Shown: positions 1 to 8,959 of the stretch, piece by piece | Numbering within the stretch: position 1 is the stretch's first letter | Layout of the letters: each line of letters begins with the position of its first letter | Source of the DNA: Ralstonia sp. A12 | GTDB taxonomy: Bacteria; Pseudomonadota; Gammaproteobacteria; Burkholderiales; Burkholderiaceae | Direction of reading: 5' to 3' | Assembly (NCBI RefSeq): GCF_000801955.1 | Contig: NZ_JSZO01000002.1 | Location: forward strand, 1 to 64,000 | DNA length: 64,000 nucleotides | Made by a program: the position numbers and the translations under genes | Notes under the pieces: generated by a model | The model's input: the letters and a program-made list of their open reading frames with translations, nothing else | What the model was told of the DNA's origin: nothing | Databases searched by the model: none

Positions 1-387
1 GATTCAGGGGGCTGCTCCAGCCGTGAAGTGAAAGTAGGCGCATACCGCGTGAAACCACGTGCGGATCGGCACAGCCGCCGTTACGGGACTGACACCTCGA
101 GCTGGGCAGACCTTTGAACCAAATTGAAAGGGCCGGCCCCCCCTTCGGCACCAGCCCTTCCTTCTTCTTTGCTGCAAACACGCTCCGCACATCCAATCGG
201 CGCGCCTGATGCACGGCGAGCGTTCTTCCCCGCGTAGCCCCCGCCTTCGCCCGCCGAAAGATCGTTTCACATTACGAAATCTGCGCCGAATTTTCCCGGC
301 GCGGCCTTCCCGTTTGCTGAAAAAGCATTCCGCATCGCAAAATTAGTCACCTAACCCATTGAAAAATAAAGAAAACATAACTCTTAT
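1..387. other. non-coding region upstream of aceA, with a hairpin element
   Basis: No convincing gene. One plus-strand frame is open from the window edge to a stop at 112-114, so the 3' end of a gene may be present, but the peptide is not recognisable. A GC-rich hairpin at about 126-160 (arms AAGGGC and GCCCTT) is followed by a T-rich run and would terminate such a gene. It closely resembles the hairpin at 2186-2217 on the other side of aceA. The rest looks intergenic. Confidence 0.4.
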
Positions 388-401
388 GTCTTATATAAGA
401 C
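388..401. promoter_or_regulatory. 14-bp palindrome upstream of aceA, likely operator
   Basis: GTCTTATATAAGAC is a perfect palindrome, preceded by a partial extra copy (TCTTAT at 382-387). It lies immediately upstream of the likely -35 element. GntR-type regulators of TCA/glyoxylate genes in betaproteobacteria bind sites of this general form; the assignment is inference. Confidence 0.45.
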
Positions 402-402
402 T

Positions 403-433
403 TTGCCGCGGTGCATCACAACCGTCCTACAAT
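403..433 (+). promoter_or_regulatory. predicted sigma-70 promoter of aceA
   Basis: TTGCCG at 403-408 and TACAAT at 428-433, with a 19-bp spacer that is slightly long. The -10 is good and the -35 moderate. The palindrome at 388-401 abuts the -35, consistent with regulation of this promoter. Confidence 0.4.
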
Positions 434-516
434 GATTCCACGCTGCTCGCTTCGAACTCCGTAGCTGCACACGCAACCGATTCTTCTCAAACGCGCTTTA
501 CCTCTAGGAAATTGAC

Positions 517-2103
517 ATGGCCCAGTACCAAGACGACATCAAGGCAGTTGCCGGTTTGAAGGAAACCCACGGCAGCGCATGGAATGCGATCAACCCTGAG
601 TACGCTGCCCGCATGCGCGCGCAGAACAAGTTCAAGACGGGTCTGGACATCGCCAAGTACACCGCCAAGATCATGCGCGCCGACATGGCCGCCTACGATG
701 CGGATCCGGCCAAGTACACGCAGTCGCTGGGTTGCTGGCACGGTTTCATCGGTCAGCAGAAGATGATTTCCATCAAGAAGCACTTCAACAGCACCGAGCG
801 CCGTTACCTGTACCTGTCGGGCTGGATGGTTGCTGCGCTGCGCTCGGAGTTCGGCCCGCTGCCGGACCAGTCGATGCACGAGAAGACGTCGGTCAGCGCG
901 CTGATCCGCGAGCTGTACACCTTCCTGCGCCAGGCTGATGCCCGTGAACTGGGCGGCCTGTTCCGCGATCTGGACGCTGCCAAGGATGCCGCCGCCAAGG
1001 CCGCCATCCAGCAGAAGATCGACAACCACGTCACGCACGTGGTGCCCATCATTGCCGACATCGACGCTGGTTTCGGCAATGCAGAAGCCACGTACCTGCT
1101 GGCCAAGCAGTTCATTGAAGCGGGTGCATGCTGCATCCAGATCGAAAACCAAGTGTCGGACGAGAAGCAGTGCGGCCACCAAGATGGCAAGGTCACCGTG
1201 CCGCATGAGGACTTCCTGGCCAAGATCCGCGCGATCCGCTACGCGTTCCTGGAGCTGGGCGTGGACGACGGCATCATCGTGGCGCGTACCGACTCGCTGG
1301 GCGCTGGCCTGACCAAGCAGATCGCTGTGACCAACGAGCCGGGCGACCTGGGCGACCAATACAACGCGTTCCTCGACTGCGAAGAACTGTCGGCCGACCA
1401 ACTGGGCAACGGTGACGTGATCATCAAGCGCGACGGCAAGCTGCTGCGTCCGAAGCGTCTGCCGAGCAACCTGTTCCAGTTCCGCGCCGGTACGGGCGAA
1501 GCACGTTGCGTGCTGGATTGCATCACCTCGCTGCAGAACGGTGCTGACCTGCTGTGGATCGAAACCGAAAAGCCGCACATCGCCCAGATCGGCGGCATGG
1601 TGAGCGAGATCCGCAAGGTCATCCCGAACGCCAAGCTGGTGTACAACAACAGCCCGTCGTTCAACTGGACGCTGAACTTCCGTCAGCAGGTGTATGACGC
1701 CATGAAGGAAGCCGGCAAGGACGTGTCGGCCTACGAGCGCGCCGCGCTGATGAGCACGGAATACGACGACACCGAACTCGCCAAGCAGGCTGACGAGAAG
1801 ATCCGCACGTTCCAGGCAGATGCATCGCGCCAAGCCGGTATCTTCCACCACCTGATCACGCTGCCGACGTACCACACCGCCGCGCTGTCGACCGACAACC
1901 TGGCCAAGGAATACTTCGGCGACCAGGGCATGCTGGGCTACGTGGCTGGCGTGCAGCGCAAGGAAATCCGTCAGGGCATCGCCTGCGTGAAGCACCAGAA
2001 CATGTCGGGCTCGGACATCGGCGACGACCACAAGGAATACTTCAGCGGTGAAGCAGCGCTGAAGGCCGCGGGTAAGGACAACACCATGAATCAGTTCCAC
2101 TGA
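517..2103 (+). CDS. aceA: isocitrate lyase
   Basis: Cleaves isocitrate to glyoxylate and succinate, the first glyoxylate-shunt step, allowing growth on acetate and fatty acids; cytoplasmic. The 528-residue length and the active-site signature KQCGHQ (around residue 210) match the longer isocitrate lyase type known from Pseudomonas aeruginosa rather than the 430-residue E. coli type. The metal-binding stretch IADIDAGFGN is present upstream. The start is set by AGGA at 506-509, seven bases before ATG. The gene is single, with its own promoter, a palindromic operator candidate and a strong terminator. Malate synthase is not in the window. Confidence 0.97.
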   Translation: MAQYQDDIKAVAGLKETHGSAWNAINPEYAARMRAQNKFKTGLDIAKYTAKIMRADMAAYDADPAKYTQSLGCWHGFIGQQKMISIKKHFNSTERRYLYLSGWMVAALRSEFGPLPDQSMHEKTSVSALIRELYTFLRQADARELGGLFRDLDAAKDAAAKAAIQQKIDNHVTHVVPIIADIDAGFGNAEATYLLAKQFIEAGACCIQIENQVSDEKQCGHQDGKVTVPHEDFLAKIRAIRYAFLELGVDDGIIVARTDSLGAGLTKQIAVTNEPGDLGDQYNAFLDCEELSADQLGNGDVIIKRDGKLLRPKRLPSNLFQFRAGTGEARCVLDCITSLQNGADLLWIETEKPHIAQIGGMVSEIRKVIPNAKLVYNNSPSFNWTLNFRQQVYDAMKEAGKDVSAYERAALMSTEYDDTELAKQADEKIRTFQADASRQAGIFHHLITLPTYHTAALSTDNLAKEYFGDQGMLGYVAGVQRKEIRQGIACVKHQNMSGSDIGDDHKEYFSGEAALKAAGKDNTMNQFH

Positions 2104-2124
2104 TCCTGGTCGTACCCTAAGCAG

Positions 2125-2154
2125 AACGCCAACCTACGGGTTGGCGTTTTTTTT
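2125..2154 (+). terminator. rho-independent terminator of aceA
   Basis: A 10-bp perfect stem (AACGCCAACC / GGTTGGCGTT, loop TACG) is followed by eight T, 21 bases after the aceA stop. Confidence 0.95.
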
Positions 2155-2185
2155 GTCCTGCGTGATGACGCGAAGGCCCAAACAA

Positions 2186-2217
2186 GAAGGGCCGGCACCC
2201 TTCGGCACCGGCCCTTC
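2186..2217 (-). terminator. terminator of the sodium:solute symporter operon
   Basis: GAAGGGCCGG / CCGGCCCTTC arms around a 12-base loop. Read on the minus strand it follows the symporter stop and ends in TTGTTTG. A close relative of this hairpin lies at 126-160. Confidence 0.7.
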
Positions 2218-2244
2218 CTGCTACGCAATGCGTCGCGCGATCAA

Positions 2245-3753
2245 TCAACGTGCCTGACGCAGCGCAGGCGATTCTTCCCCACGCTTACCGAAGATCAGCT
2301 GCACCACCACCGCCACGACGATGTTGAACACCAGCGCCGCGAGGCCCGTGTAGATGGTGTACTTGTCGCCGCCGATCACGAAGGTGTGTACGGGCTTGAT
2401 GCCGTCGGAGAACGCCAGCCAGCTCCCGCTGATCATGCCTGCCGCCCAGCCCGCCAGCAGCGCAGGTGCGCGGAAGCGGTTGGACAGGTTGAACAGCCCG
2501 AACACCACCGACGGGAAGGTCTGCACGATCCACACGCCGCCCAGCAGTTGCAGGTCCAGCGCAAACTTGGTGGGCAGGAACAGGATGAACACCAGCGCGC
2601 CCGCCTTGACGATCAGCGAGATCACCTTGGCCACCTTCTCTTCGCCGGCCGGCGTGAGATCGGGGGTTACGTAGGGCTTCCAGAAGTTGCGCGTGAACAG
2701 GTTGGCCGCACCAATCGACATGACCGCCGCCGGCACCAGCGCACCGATGGCGATGGCCGAGAACGCAAAGCCCGTGAACCAGCTCGGGAACAGCGCGTTG
2801 AACAGCGCGGGCACCACGTCGTTGTTGTTGGTGACCTTGATGCCCGCCGCGTAGGCCATGAAGCCCAGCAGCGCAATCAGGCCCAGCAGCACGGTGTAGG
2901 CCGGCAGGAACACGGCGTTCTTGCGGATGGTGTCTGCACTGCGCGCGGCAAAGATGCCGGTGAGCGTGTGCGGATACATGAACGCCGCCAGCGCCGAGCC
3001 AATCGCCAGCGTGGCGAACGGCAGGAACTGCGCCGACTTGAGCGTCAGGCCCGTCGCGCCGCCCTTGAGGGCAAACGCGTCATGCGCCGTGGCAAACACC
3101 GCACCGTAGCCGCCCAGCTTGGCCGGCACCAGCACCACCGCCACCAGCACCACGATGTAGATCATGATGTCTTTGACGAAGGCGATGAGCGCCGGGGCGC
3201 GCAGGCCGGCGGAGTACGTGTACAGCGCCAGGATGACGAAGGCGGCCGCCAGCGGCAGTTCACCCGTCAGGCCCAGTGCCTTGATCACGACCTCCATGCC
3301 GATGAGCTGCAGCGCGATGTACGGCATCGTCGCCACCACGCCGGTCAGTGCCACCGCAAACTCCAGCGAGCGCGAACCGTAGCGGCCATACACCGCATCA
3401 GCCGCCGTGACGTGGCCGTTGGCATGCGCCACCTTCCACAGCTTGGGCATGATGAGGAACACGATCGGGTACACCAGGATCGTGTACGGCAGCGCGAAGA
3501 AGCCGTACGCACCCACGGCATACACCAGTGCCGGCACGGCGATCACGGTGTAGGCGGTGTAGAAATCGCCGCCCACCAGGAACCACGTGATCCAGGTGCC
3601 GAAGTTGCGGCCGCCCAGGCCCCATTCGTCAATGTGCGCGCCCTTGTCAGACTGCCCACGCTGCCAGCGCGAGGCGATGAAGCCCAGCACCGTCACCAGC
3701 GCAAAGAAGAAGACGAAGACCGCGAGCGCAGTCCAGTTGATCTGTCCGTCCAT
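2245..3753 (-). CDS. sodium:solute symporter (SSS family, probable monocarboxylate permease)
   Basis: A 502-residue polytopic inner-membrane protein with about 13 hydrophobic segments, starting MDGQINWTALAVF. The segment GGRNFGTWITWFLVGGDFYT is typical of SSS transporters such as MctP and ActP; substrate is probably a short organic acid (lactate, pyruvate, acetate or propionate). The start is taken at 3753 because AAGGAG lies seven bases upstream and the ATG overlaps the TGA of the DUF3311 gene; another ATG three bases earlier has poorer spacing. Neighbouring aceA fits a role in acetate or monocarboxylate use. Substrate is an inference. Confidence 0.9.
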   Translation of the reverse strand: MDGQINWTALAVFVFFFALVTVLGFIASRWQRGQSDKGAHIDEWGLGGRNFGTWITWFLVGGDFYTAYTVIAVPALVYAVGAYGFFALPYTILVYPIVFLIMPKLWKVAHANGHVTAADAVYGRYGSRSLEFAVALTGVVATMPYIALQLIGMEVVIKALGLTGELPLAAAFVILALYTYSAGLRAPALIAFVKDIMIYIVVLVAVVLVPAKLGGYGAVFATAHDAFALKGGATGLTLKSAQFLPFATLAIGSALAAFMYPHTLTGIFAARSADTIRKNAVFLPAYTVLLGLIALLGFMAYAAGIKVTNNNDVVPALFNALFPSWFTGFAFSAIAIGALVPAAVMSIGAANLFTRNFWKPYVTPDLTPAGEEKVAKVISLIVKAGALVFILFLPTKFALDLQLLGGVWIVQTFPSVVFGLFNLSNRFRAPALLAGWAAGMISGSWLAFSDGIKPVHTFVIGGDKYTIYTGLAALVFNIVVAVVVQLIFGKRGEESPALRQAR

Positions 3754-3932
3754 CATTCTTCTCCTTTGCTCTGACCGTTCTTGAAGACGATCCAGATCAG
3801 CAATGAGGTGATCGGCACCCACAGGAACTGGTACCAGTAGAAGAACGGAAAGCCGAAGAGCGCGGGCGCTTCCTGGTTGTAGAACGGCACCCACAGCAGG
3901 CCGATGAATGGGAGTGCGAGCAAGAACTTCAT
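3753..3932 (-). CDS. small DUF3311 membrane protein, symporter partner
   Basis: A 59-residue protein with two hydrophobic segments (MKFLLALPFIGLLWVPFYN near the start and a second around FYWYQFLWVPITSLLIW). DUF3311 proteins are typically encoded just before SSS symporters and are thought to be accessory subunits. AGGAGA six bases upstream supports the start. The stop overlaps the symporter start by one base (TGATG), indicating translational coupling. Confidence 0.85.
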   Translation of the reverse strand: MKFLLALPFIGLLWVPFYNQEAPALFGFPFFYWYQFLWVPITSLLIWIVFKNGQSKGEE

Positions 3933-4284
3933 GGGTTGTCTCCTGATGCTCGAGGGACTTCAGTTGTTGTTCGGATGTTGTTTTGAACCGGTGAGGTGCC
4001 ACGCCCCGATGCGTGGCCGGTCGGATTTCTGACGGAATGCTTTCCGCCTTTCTTGTTGTCCGGCGCACTGTGATCGCGCCATCCCCGCAATACCATCCGC
4101 ACCTGTACGCACTCACCACACGTAGTACTACGTAGTAAGCGTATGCTTTTCGCGTGAAATAACCAATCGCTAAGGTTGGCGCGGGTTTCCTAGGGTTTCC
4201 ACGAATTCCAGCATCACGTCTTGCGCTTCGAATACGTGAGAAAAATGCGCAAGCCAACCATCGCACCGCCTGGCGCCAAGCAAA
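3933..4284. other. intergenic region upstream of the DUF3311-symporter operon
   Basis: No gene. It must hold the minus-strand promoter of the symporter operon. The notable element is the palindrome at 4120-4133. A GGGTTTCC repeat pair surrounds CCTAGG near 4185-4200. Confidence 0.5.
4120..4133. promoter_or_regulatory. 14-bp palindrome upstream of the symporter operon
   Basis: ACGTAGTACTACGT is a perfect palindrome, followed by a further TACGTAGTA half-overlap. It lies about 190 bases upstream of the DUF3311 start, a position suited to an activator site. LuxR/NarL-type response regulators bind similar sequences; regulator identity unknown. Confidence 0.4.
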
Positions 4285-4319
4285 ACGGGGAGCCACCGGC
4301 ATAGGCCGGGGCTCCCCGT
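4285..4319 (-). terminator. terminator of the autotransporter gene
   Basis: ACGGGGAGCC / GGCTCCCCGT arms, read on the minus strand and followed by TTTTG, about 100 bases after the autotransporter stop. A second GC-rich hairpin (CCCCCGG / CCGGGGG at 4354-4372) lies between. Confidence 0.75.
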
Positions 4320-4415
4320 CGTGGCGCATTGTGGATACCGCATTGCAGCAGAACCCCCGGCGCGTCCGGGGGTATTCCTGCTGCGCGTGTTGCACGCGGC
4401 TTCAGTGCGCTCGCA

Positions 4416-7400
4416 TTACCAGTTCCAGCGCAGGCCGAGCTTGCCGTCGTAGCCGTGCAGGCGGCCATCGGTGCTGATCTGGTAGCCCACGCTGGCATAG
4501 AACGATGCCGTGCGCGTGAACTGTGCCGTCACGCCGGCCTGCAGGTCGACCACGGTGGCGGGCATGCTCGAGGTGAACGGCACCCAGCCGTTGGCCGACG
4601 AGAACGACGTGGTGGTCGTGCCGCGGAACTCCTGCCACACGCTCGCCCGGAACCACGTGGAACGCGGACGCTCGGGCGTGTCGCCCCAGTCTTTCGCCAC
4701 ACGCACGCCCACCCGGCCGAGCAGCGATTGCGCGTTACCGAAGTGCACCTGCGCTGCCGGGTCCGCGCCATCGGCCAAGCCGATGCGCTGGTAGATCAAC
4801 TGCGCCTGCGGCTCGACGCGCCAGCGGTTTTCCAGCGCAATCGGGTAGCCCGTTTCCAACGACAGCGCATAGCCGAGGCCATGCGAGGTCAGCCCCGCCA
4901 TGCGCGTCGGCGACGACGTGACGTCGTAGCGCGTACCCTGTGCAACCGCATCGACGTACCAGTCGTTGGGGCTGAAGTGCGTCCAGTAGACGCCCACCGT
5001 GGTGGCGTTGATGCCGTTGCTGCCAGCGTTGGTGCCATCGGCATGCGTGACGTCGCCGGAGATGCGGCCGGTGGAGAACATCACGCCGGCGTGGTCGCGG
5101 CTGTTATCGGCATTCTGCGCACGGTAGAGGTCACCGCCGAGCTGCACGGCGGCCAGCTTGTAGTCGAACGCCGGGCCGTCAGCGCCGTAGATGCCGCCGT
5201 CCGACATGCGGCTGCCCTTCTGGCCGATCACGCGTGCCCAGGCACCGTTGAAGGCCTTGTCACCGTTCGGCACACCCGTGCGCAGCAGGGTTTCATCGCC
5301 CACGCGCTCGTGCAGCGTGTCGAGCATGGCGCGGCTGACCATCAGCGCCATCGACGGCACTGCGGTGTACAGCGACACCTCGGGCCGGTAGTTCGGCACC
5401 TCGGGCACGGTGGGGTTGGTCGTCTCGTTGGGCGTCGGGTCGATCGGCTTGGGGTCCGGGGTCGGATCGGGCTGCGGCTTGGGGTCCGGGGTCGGATCGG
5501 GCTGCGGCTTGGGGTCCGGCTGGGGCTGCGGCTTCGGATCAGGCTGCGGCTGCGGTTGCGGATCGGGCGTGGGATCCGGCGTTGGGGCTGGGCGCGTCGA
5601 ACGCAGGTACCAGCTATCCGCCGAACCATTGCCGCCGCGAACCAGCGTGTACTCGTACGGCCCCGCAACCACCGGTGCGGCCAGTGCAAACGCACCCGCC
5701 TGCGTGGTCGCACCATTCATGGCCACCACGACCGGAATGCCGTTGCCCGTGGTCTGCGCACCCGCGCCACCTACGTTGGTGATGCGCACGGCTGTGTTGC
5801 CCGCAGCGCCGCCGCCCGACAGAACGAGCTGATCGGTCGGCGAGTTGTCGGCGCCCAATTGCGTGTTGAGCGCCAGCGTGCCGCCCGCGCCCATGAAGCT
5901 GCCGTTGACTGCCAAACGATTGCCCACGCTCGCGCCGCCGACTTGCATCAGGCCCGTATTGAATAGCGCGCCGTTGATGGCGAAGGTGCCCGTGCCGGAG
6001 CCTGCGAGCGACGGTACGGCATCGGCCACGGCCAGCGTGCCGTCGTTGCGCACGCTGCCGCGCGCGCTGCCAAAGCCGCCCAGCGTGGCGCCATTGTTGA
6101 CCAGCGTGGAACCCGCCAGCAACGCATTGCCGTGCGTGGCATCGCCCACCACCAGCGTGCCGACCGCAACGGTCGTGCCACCGCCAACGCTGTTGTTGCC
6201 GTTGAGGGTCAGCACACCGCTGCCGAGCTTGGTCAGCGCGCCGCTGCCCGTGATGCCCTGCGACAGCGTCGACGAAAAGCCTTGCGTATCGATCGTGCCA
6301 CCGCCCGCATTGAGCGTGACGGCACGCGTGCCGGCCAGATCGAGATTCTGGTTCAGCTGCAGCGTGCCGCCGTTGAACGACAGCCCGCCTGTGGCGGCAC
6401 CCAACGCGTTGTCTGCGCTGATGGCCACGGTGCCGCCGTTGATGCTGGTGCCGCCGGTGTATGTATTGCCGCCAGCAGCCGTGGGCGCCAGCGTAAGCGT
6501 GCCCGCACCAGTCTTCTCCACCGCGCCCGCGCCGGAGATCAACCCCGCGTAGGTGCCGGCATCCGGCTGGTCAAAGCGCACCAGGCCGTTGTTGACGATG
6601 GTCGGCATCAGGCTCTGCGCGCGGCCTTGCAGCGTGCCCGCCGCATCCACGGTGATGTTGCCGGTGTACGCAGCGTTGTTGCCGGTGAGGATGAGCGTGC
6701 CCTGTTGCACGGTGGCGTTCTGCACGCCGCTCACGGTGCCGGTCAGCGTCCAGGTGCCGGTGTCGTTCTTGATGAGCGTCTGGAAGTTGCTGATGTTGCC
6801 GGGCAATGCGCTATCGCCCGTGCCGCTCAGATAGATCGTGTTGGCGCCGCCGCCACCGTTGAAATTGCCGGTGATGGTCGAGCCCGTGAACAGGCGCAGC
6901 GTGTCGTTGCCGCCCGCAAACACGAGGTTGCCGCGCACGATGCCCTTGTTGGTGAAATCCACGCTGGCATTGCCCGCGCTGCCGATCACGTTGCCCGGCG
7001 CCTGGATCACGCCCGTCTCGTTGTTGATGATGGTGTTGCTGCCGCTCAGGTTGTCGAACCAGATGGCCGCCGCGTTGTTCGCGCGGATCGTCCCGTTGTT
7101 GATGACGGTGTTGCCCGAGCCCATCACGTTGACGGCCTCGCCATTGTTCTGCCGGCCGTTGGACAGCACGCTGCCGCCCTCGGCCACCGTGAGCGTGCCG
7201 TTGTTGCGGAACTCGATCGTGTTGTTGCCGGTGTTGAACAGGCCCGGGCCGCTGGTGGCGTTGTTGCTGACGGTGGCACCGCCCTGCACGTTGATGTTGG
7301 CGTTGTCGCGCAAGCTGATGGCGTTGGCGCTGCCCACGCTGATCGTGCTGCCGGTCTGCACCGTTACTGTACGGTTGTCTTCAACGGCCTTGTTGCCGGT

Positions 7401-7571
7401 GCCGACAGTTTGCGTCCAGGGGTTGGGCGAGGTGGCATCGCACGTGGTGGTGGTGCCGGTGGTGGTGCAGGTGGCTTGCGCCTCCAGCCCGCAGAGTGCC
7501 AGCGGCGAGGCCACTAGCGCGATAGAAAGCATGCGTTGCCGCTTGCAGCGGCGTAGAGATGTCGTCGGCAT
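4416..7571 (-). CDS. type V (classical) autotransporter with beta-strand-repeat passenger
   Basis: A 1051-residue predicted surface protein. It has a basic-then-hydrophobic signal peptide (about residues 1-33, ending near LEAQA), a long Gly/Asn/Thr-rich passenger rich in beta-helix repeats including autotransporter-associated repeats such as GAGTLTLAPTAAGGNTYTGG near residue 355, a Pro-rich linker of DP/QP/KP repeats (about 657-720), and a C-terminal beta-barrel domain ending in aromatic LRWNW. Start taken at 7571, where the signal peptide begins; upstream in-frame codons would add 57 unlikely residues. No catalytic triad is obvious, so an adhesin-like role is more likely than a protease; this is inference. 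Confidence 0.88.
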   Translation of the reverse strand: MPTTSLRRCKRQRMLSIALVASPLALCGLEAQATCTTTGTTTTCDATSPNPWTQTVGTGNKAVEDNRTVTVQTGSTISVGSANAISLRDNANINVQGGATVSNNATSGPGLFNTGNNTIEFRNNGTLTVAEGGSVLSNGRQNNGEAVNVMGSGNTVINNGTIRANNAAAIWFDNLSGSNTIINNETGVIQAPGNVIGSAGNASVDFTNKGIVRGNLVFAGGNDTLRLFTGSTITGNFNGGGGANTIYLSGTGDSALPGNISNFQTLIKNDTGTWTLTGTVSGVQNATVQQGTLILTGNNAAYTGNITVDAAGTLQGRAQSLMPTIVNNGLVRFDQPDAGTYAGLISGAGAVEKTGAGTLTLAPTAAGGNTYTGGTSINGGTVAISADNALGAATGGLSFNGGTLQLNQNLDLAGTRAVTLNAGGGTIDTQGFSSTLSQGITGSGALTKLGSGVLTLNGNNSVGGGTTVAVGTLVVGDATHGNALLAGSTLVNNGATLGGFGSARGSVRNDGTLAVADAVPSLAGSGTGTFAINGALFNTGLMQVGGASVGNRLAVNGSFMGAGGTLALNTQLGADNSPTDQLVLSGGGAAGNTAVRITNVGGAGAQTTGNGIPVVVAMNGATTQAGAFALAAPVVAGPYEYTLVRGGNGSADSWYLRSTRPAPTPDPTPDPQPQPQPDPKPQPQPDPKPQPDPTPDPKPQPDPTPDPKPIDPTPNETTNPTVPEVPNYRPEVSLYTAVPSMALMVSRAMLDTLHERVGDETLLRTGVPNGDKAFNGAWARVIGQKGSRMSDGGIYGADGPAFDYKLAAVQLGGDLYRAQNADNSRDHAGVMFSTGRISGDVTHADGTNAGSNGINATTVGVYWTHFSPNDWYVDAVAQGTRYDVTSSPTRMAGLTSHGLGYALSLETGYPIALENRWRVEPQAQLIYQRIGLADGADPAAQVHFGNAQSLLGRVGVRVAKDWGDTPERPRSTWFRASVWQEFRGTTTTSFSSANGWVPFTSSMPATVVDLQAGVTAQFTRTASFYASVGYQISTDGRLHGYDGKLGLRWNW
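5420..5590 (-). repeat. proline-rich repeat tract within the autotransporter
   Basis: Short in-frame repeats encode PDPTPDPKPQ-like units, with near-identical DNA copies of GGGGTCCGGGGTCGGATCGG at about 5450-5520. It separates passenger and barrel. Such tracts are prone to length variation between strains. Confidence 0.75.
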
Positions 7572-8253
7572 AATGATTTCCCGTGCCGGCACCGCCGACG
7601 ACATCCCTGCATACCGCGCCACGCTCGTCTCAAAACGCTGGACCCGACACACCAAGGCTTCGTCAGCGGAGCAGACACCGCTCCGAGAAAACAATGGGTG
7701 GATGGATGGAAACGAACTTCCCCGTTCGTTGCCGCCTTGCAACCGGCATGCAGATCACGATGCCGGGCGAGCAGGCGGGCCACTCTGATGGCGGCTCCGG
7801 CCCGCAAACGATTCAGTTGCACGGCCCCGTTGGGTGTGCAGGCGACACTGACTCGTCGATGGGGTGGATTCTGGGCAGCCCCGGCGATCGAAAATTCAAC
7901 AAATGTAAAGAGTCTGCTCAGGCAGATAAATGATTGCGGAGATGCGCAATGCAATCACCGCATACGATTGGCACGCCAATTTTTTGGGTGTTTGTTTAGG
8001 CCGATTCAGACGTATGTTTTGTTTTTTATCCGCCAAATCAGGCCACCATTCTTTAATGATCCGGACAATGAAAACTGCACCGTGACGATTTCTGCAAATC
8101 GTTTGCCACCCCTCGCAAACCCTTACCAGCAAAGGACTAAGCCCAATCGATTGCGCACGACTAAGCGCCCATTTAATTAGAGTGATCCCTCCAAAAACCA
8201 CTCCGTTTTAAGATTCTTTTCAATCTCAATAAAAGAACTCTTGTAATGTCACT
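7572..8253. other. AT-richer intergenic region, possible small RNA at the right end
   Basis: About 680 bases without a credible gene and much richer in A/T than the surroundings, especially 7880-8250. It carries the autotransporter promoter on the minus strand. A plus-strand terminator at 8283-8310 has no gene before it, so a plus-strand non-coding transcript is possible. Short open frames here have no ribosome sites or recognisable product. Confidence 0.4.
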
Positions 8254-8282
8254 TCACCGACTTGCTTTCCCATCCCACTTAG

Positions 8283-8310
8283 CCCGGCATTCCCCTCGCC
8301 GGGTATTTTT
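8283..8310 (+). terminator. rho-independent terminator without an upstream gene
   Basis: CCCGGC / GCCGGG arms with a 9-base loop, followed by TATTTTTTT. Plus orientation. The nearest plus-strand gene upstream is aceA, 6 kb away, hence the suggestion of a small RNA. Confidence 0.7.
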
Positions 8311-8365
8311 TTGGGCGAGCGTCAAATAGGGCGCCTGCGACCCTGCGTCGCAAGGCACCCCAGGT

Positions 8366-8959
8366 TCAGGGCTTGGCCGCCACCAGCTTGCGCATCGCTT
8401 CCACCAGCTTCGGGTCGGTCGCGCCGAGCGTGTTGGTGCGCGCGTTGATGCGCCCGTCGGCATCGAGCAGGAGGATGGTGCTGGAGTGGTTGAAATCACC
8501 GCTGGCCAGACGCCGGTACTGCACACCCAGGAGGGCAGCAACGGCGCGGGTGCCGCTACTGTCGGTACGTGCGATCTGCCAGTGGTCGCCCGCGCCATGT
8601 GCGGCGGCCGTCTGCTTGAGCGCCGCAACCGAATCGCGCTCGGGGTCGACGGTGATCATCACCACCCGCACGCCGTCTTGCGCGGGCTTGCCGCCCTTGG
8701 CCAGCGTGGCCTTGATGGTCTCGAAGATCATCGGGCAGACCATCTGGCACGACGCATAGAACATGCTGATCAGCACCGGCTGCCCGCGCAGGTCGGCCAG
8801 GTGGAAGGCGCGGCCGTTCTGGTCGGTCAACGTCACGTCGGATTGATAGAGCGAACCGGAGGCAAGTGTGTCTGCGGCTTGTGCAGTACCAGCCACAGCC
8901 AGGCCAGTCATAAGAAGCAGCGCCAACATGGCACGGCGCATGGGGTTCAACAACGTCAT
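8366..8959 (-). CDS. SCO1/SenC-family copper chaperone/thioredoxin-like protein
   Basis: A 197-residue exported protein with an N-terminal signal peptide (about residues 1-28, MTLLNPMRRAMLALLLMTG onwards). The copper-binding motif CQMVC lies in FYASCQMVCPM, and the distal His is in FNHSSTILLLDADG. SCO proteins deliver copper or control thiols for copper oxidases and can serve CuNIR/NOS maturation. ATG overlaps the nirV stop by four bases (ATGA), with GGAG seven bases upstream. As third gene of nirK-nirV-sco it probably helps load or protect NirK copper. Confidence 0.9.
   Translation of the reverse strand: MTLLNPMRRAMLALLLMTGLAVAGTAQAADTLASGSLYQSDVTLTDQNGRAFHLADLRGQPVLISMFYASCQMVCPMIFETIKATLAKGGKPAQDGVRVVMITVDPERDSVAALKQTAAAHGAGDHWQIARTDSSGTRAVAALLGVQYRRLASGDFNHSSTILLLDADGRINARTNTLGATDPKLVEAMRKLVAAKP

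Noticed and set aside
4-270. 88-residue minus-strand frame at the window start
   Set aside because: Arg-rich shadow translation across a hairpin; no start signal.
487-2100. 537-residue open frame antisense to aceA
   Set aside because: Mirror frame of a high-GC gene; the sense frame is an unmistakable isocitrate lyase.
4329-7517. Long plus-strand frames opposite the autotransporter
   Set aside because: Antisense shadows with low-complexity Arg/His-rich translations and no family features.
7896-8201. 101-residue minus-strand frame in the AT-rich gap
   Set aside because: No ribosome site, no recognisable features, and base composition of intergenic DNA.
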